A stretch of 31,880 nucleotides of DNA from the IMG/VR virus record IMGVR_UViG_3300005831_000025, positions 1-31,880 of that record. One strand, written 5' to 3'. Below, piece by piece: positions 31,725 to 31,880 of the stretch. How positions within the stretch are numbered: position 1 is the stretch's first letter; each line of letters begins with the position of its first letter. The notes beneath the pieces are model-generated. The model was not told the DNA's origin, made no database searches, and saw only the letters and a program-made list of their open reading frames with translations. Source of the stretch: a virus. The translations under genes and the position numbers were made by a program.

Positions 31725-31880
31725 TCAGAATGCTGAATAATAAGTAGAAACACCGCTCGAATTATAATTGCCATTTGATATTATAAATCCATTTGTTGTA
31801 ATTTCAGCACCATTCCAATTACCATTAATAGTTTTGACGCTACCGTCTGAATAATTATTCCATTCAATACCTTTTATACC
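31725..31880 (-). CDS. 3' end of tail fibre copy B (other side of the junction)
   Basis: This is the same gene as 1-915, seen at the other window end. Bases 31761-31880 duplicate 1-120; bases 31725-31760 supply the missing last 11 residues, ending SSGVSTYYSAF, and the TGA stop (31725-31727). The close matches the TYYSAF end of copy A, which confirms that the ends belong together. Confidence 0.85.
   Translation of the reverse strand, partial: GIKGIEWNNYSDGSVKTINGNWNGAEITTNGFIISNGNYNSSGVSTYYSAF
31761..31880. repeat. Direct terminal repeat, right copy
   Basis: Identical to bases 1-120. After removal of one copy the circle measures 31,760 bp. Confidence 0.97.

Overview
The window is a complete, circular, very A+T-rich (about 70 % A+T by eye) tailed-phage genome. 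Bases 31761-31880 repeat bases 1-120 exactly. If the ends are joined the unit is 31,760 bp, and a tail-fibre gene cut by the linear ends becomes intact (start 915, stop 31725-31727). The host is most likely a low-GC Gram-positive (Bacillota-type) bacterium: ribosome sites are strong AGGAGG/GGTGA types, the endolysin is an Amidase_2 enzyme, there is a lipoprotein, small proteins resemble the DUF5659 family of Clostridia and their phages, and the terminase and portal are of PBSX/SPP1 type. TAA, TAG and TGA are all used as stops, so there is no sign of code reassignment. A long tape-measure protein (1238 aa) and a full set of head-tail connector genes make it a siphovirus.

Late region, minus strand, read from about 22.8 kb down through 1 and round to 31.7 kb: holin, small and large terminase, a lipoprotein, SPP1-like portal, MuF head protein, GP20-like scaffold, SU10-like major capsid protein, a small surface-type protein, and a cassette of five probable head-fibre or decoration genes that includes a leucine-rich-repeat protein built of seven 69-bp units. 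Then come the head-tail connectors (gp6-, gp16-, gp10- and completion-like), a major tail protein with a C-terminal Ig-like domain, two tail-assembly chaperone frames joined by a T7 slippery site, the tape measure, a baseplate hub, a short tail-tip protein and two tandem paralogous fibres. A strong terminator at 31580-31644 ends this operon.

Lysis and membrane block, minus strand, 26.5-23.4 kb: an HNH/AP2 homing endonuclease, amidase endolysin, a DUF5659-like protein, and a 464-aa four-pass membrane protein with a long coiled coil and a possible winged-helix C-terminus. Between that gene and the holin lies a 631-bp gene-free stretch. It is bracketed by two minus-strand terminators and filled with about two dozen copies or variants of CTAAGTGA.

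Early region, plus strand, 26.8-31.1 kb: two paralogous 68-aa Cro/XRE-type HTH proteins, two more DUF5659-like proteins, a Cys-rich 56-aa protein and a 944-aa primase-like/SF2 helicase fusion. Each HTH gene has a ribosome site set in a similar hairpin, and two related long hairpins with compensatory base changes lie between the small genes. No integrase, recombinase or partition ATPase was found, so life style is open: lytic, or perhaps kept as an extrachromosomal element.

The gaps in the late operon are unusually rich in repeated structured DNA: three copies of a ~105-bp hairpin element (3978, 17232, 31215), a pair of ~58-bp elements (11469, 18326), and a recurring ~18-nt motif containing ACGTTTAAAG. 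None of these matches anything I can name.
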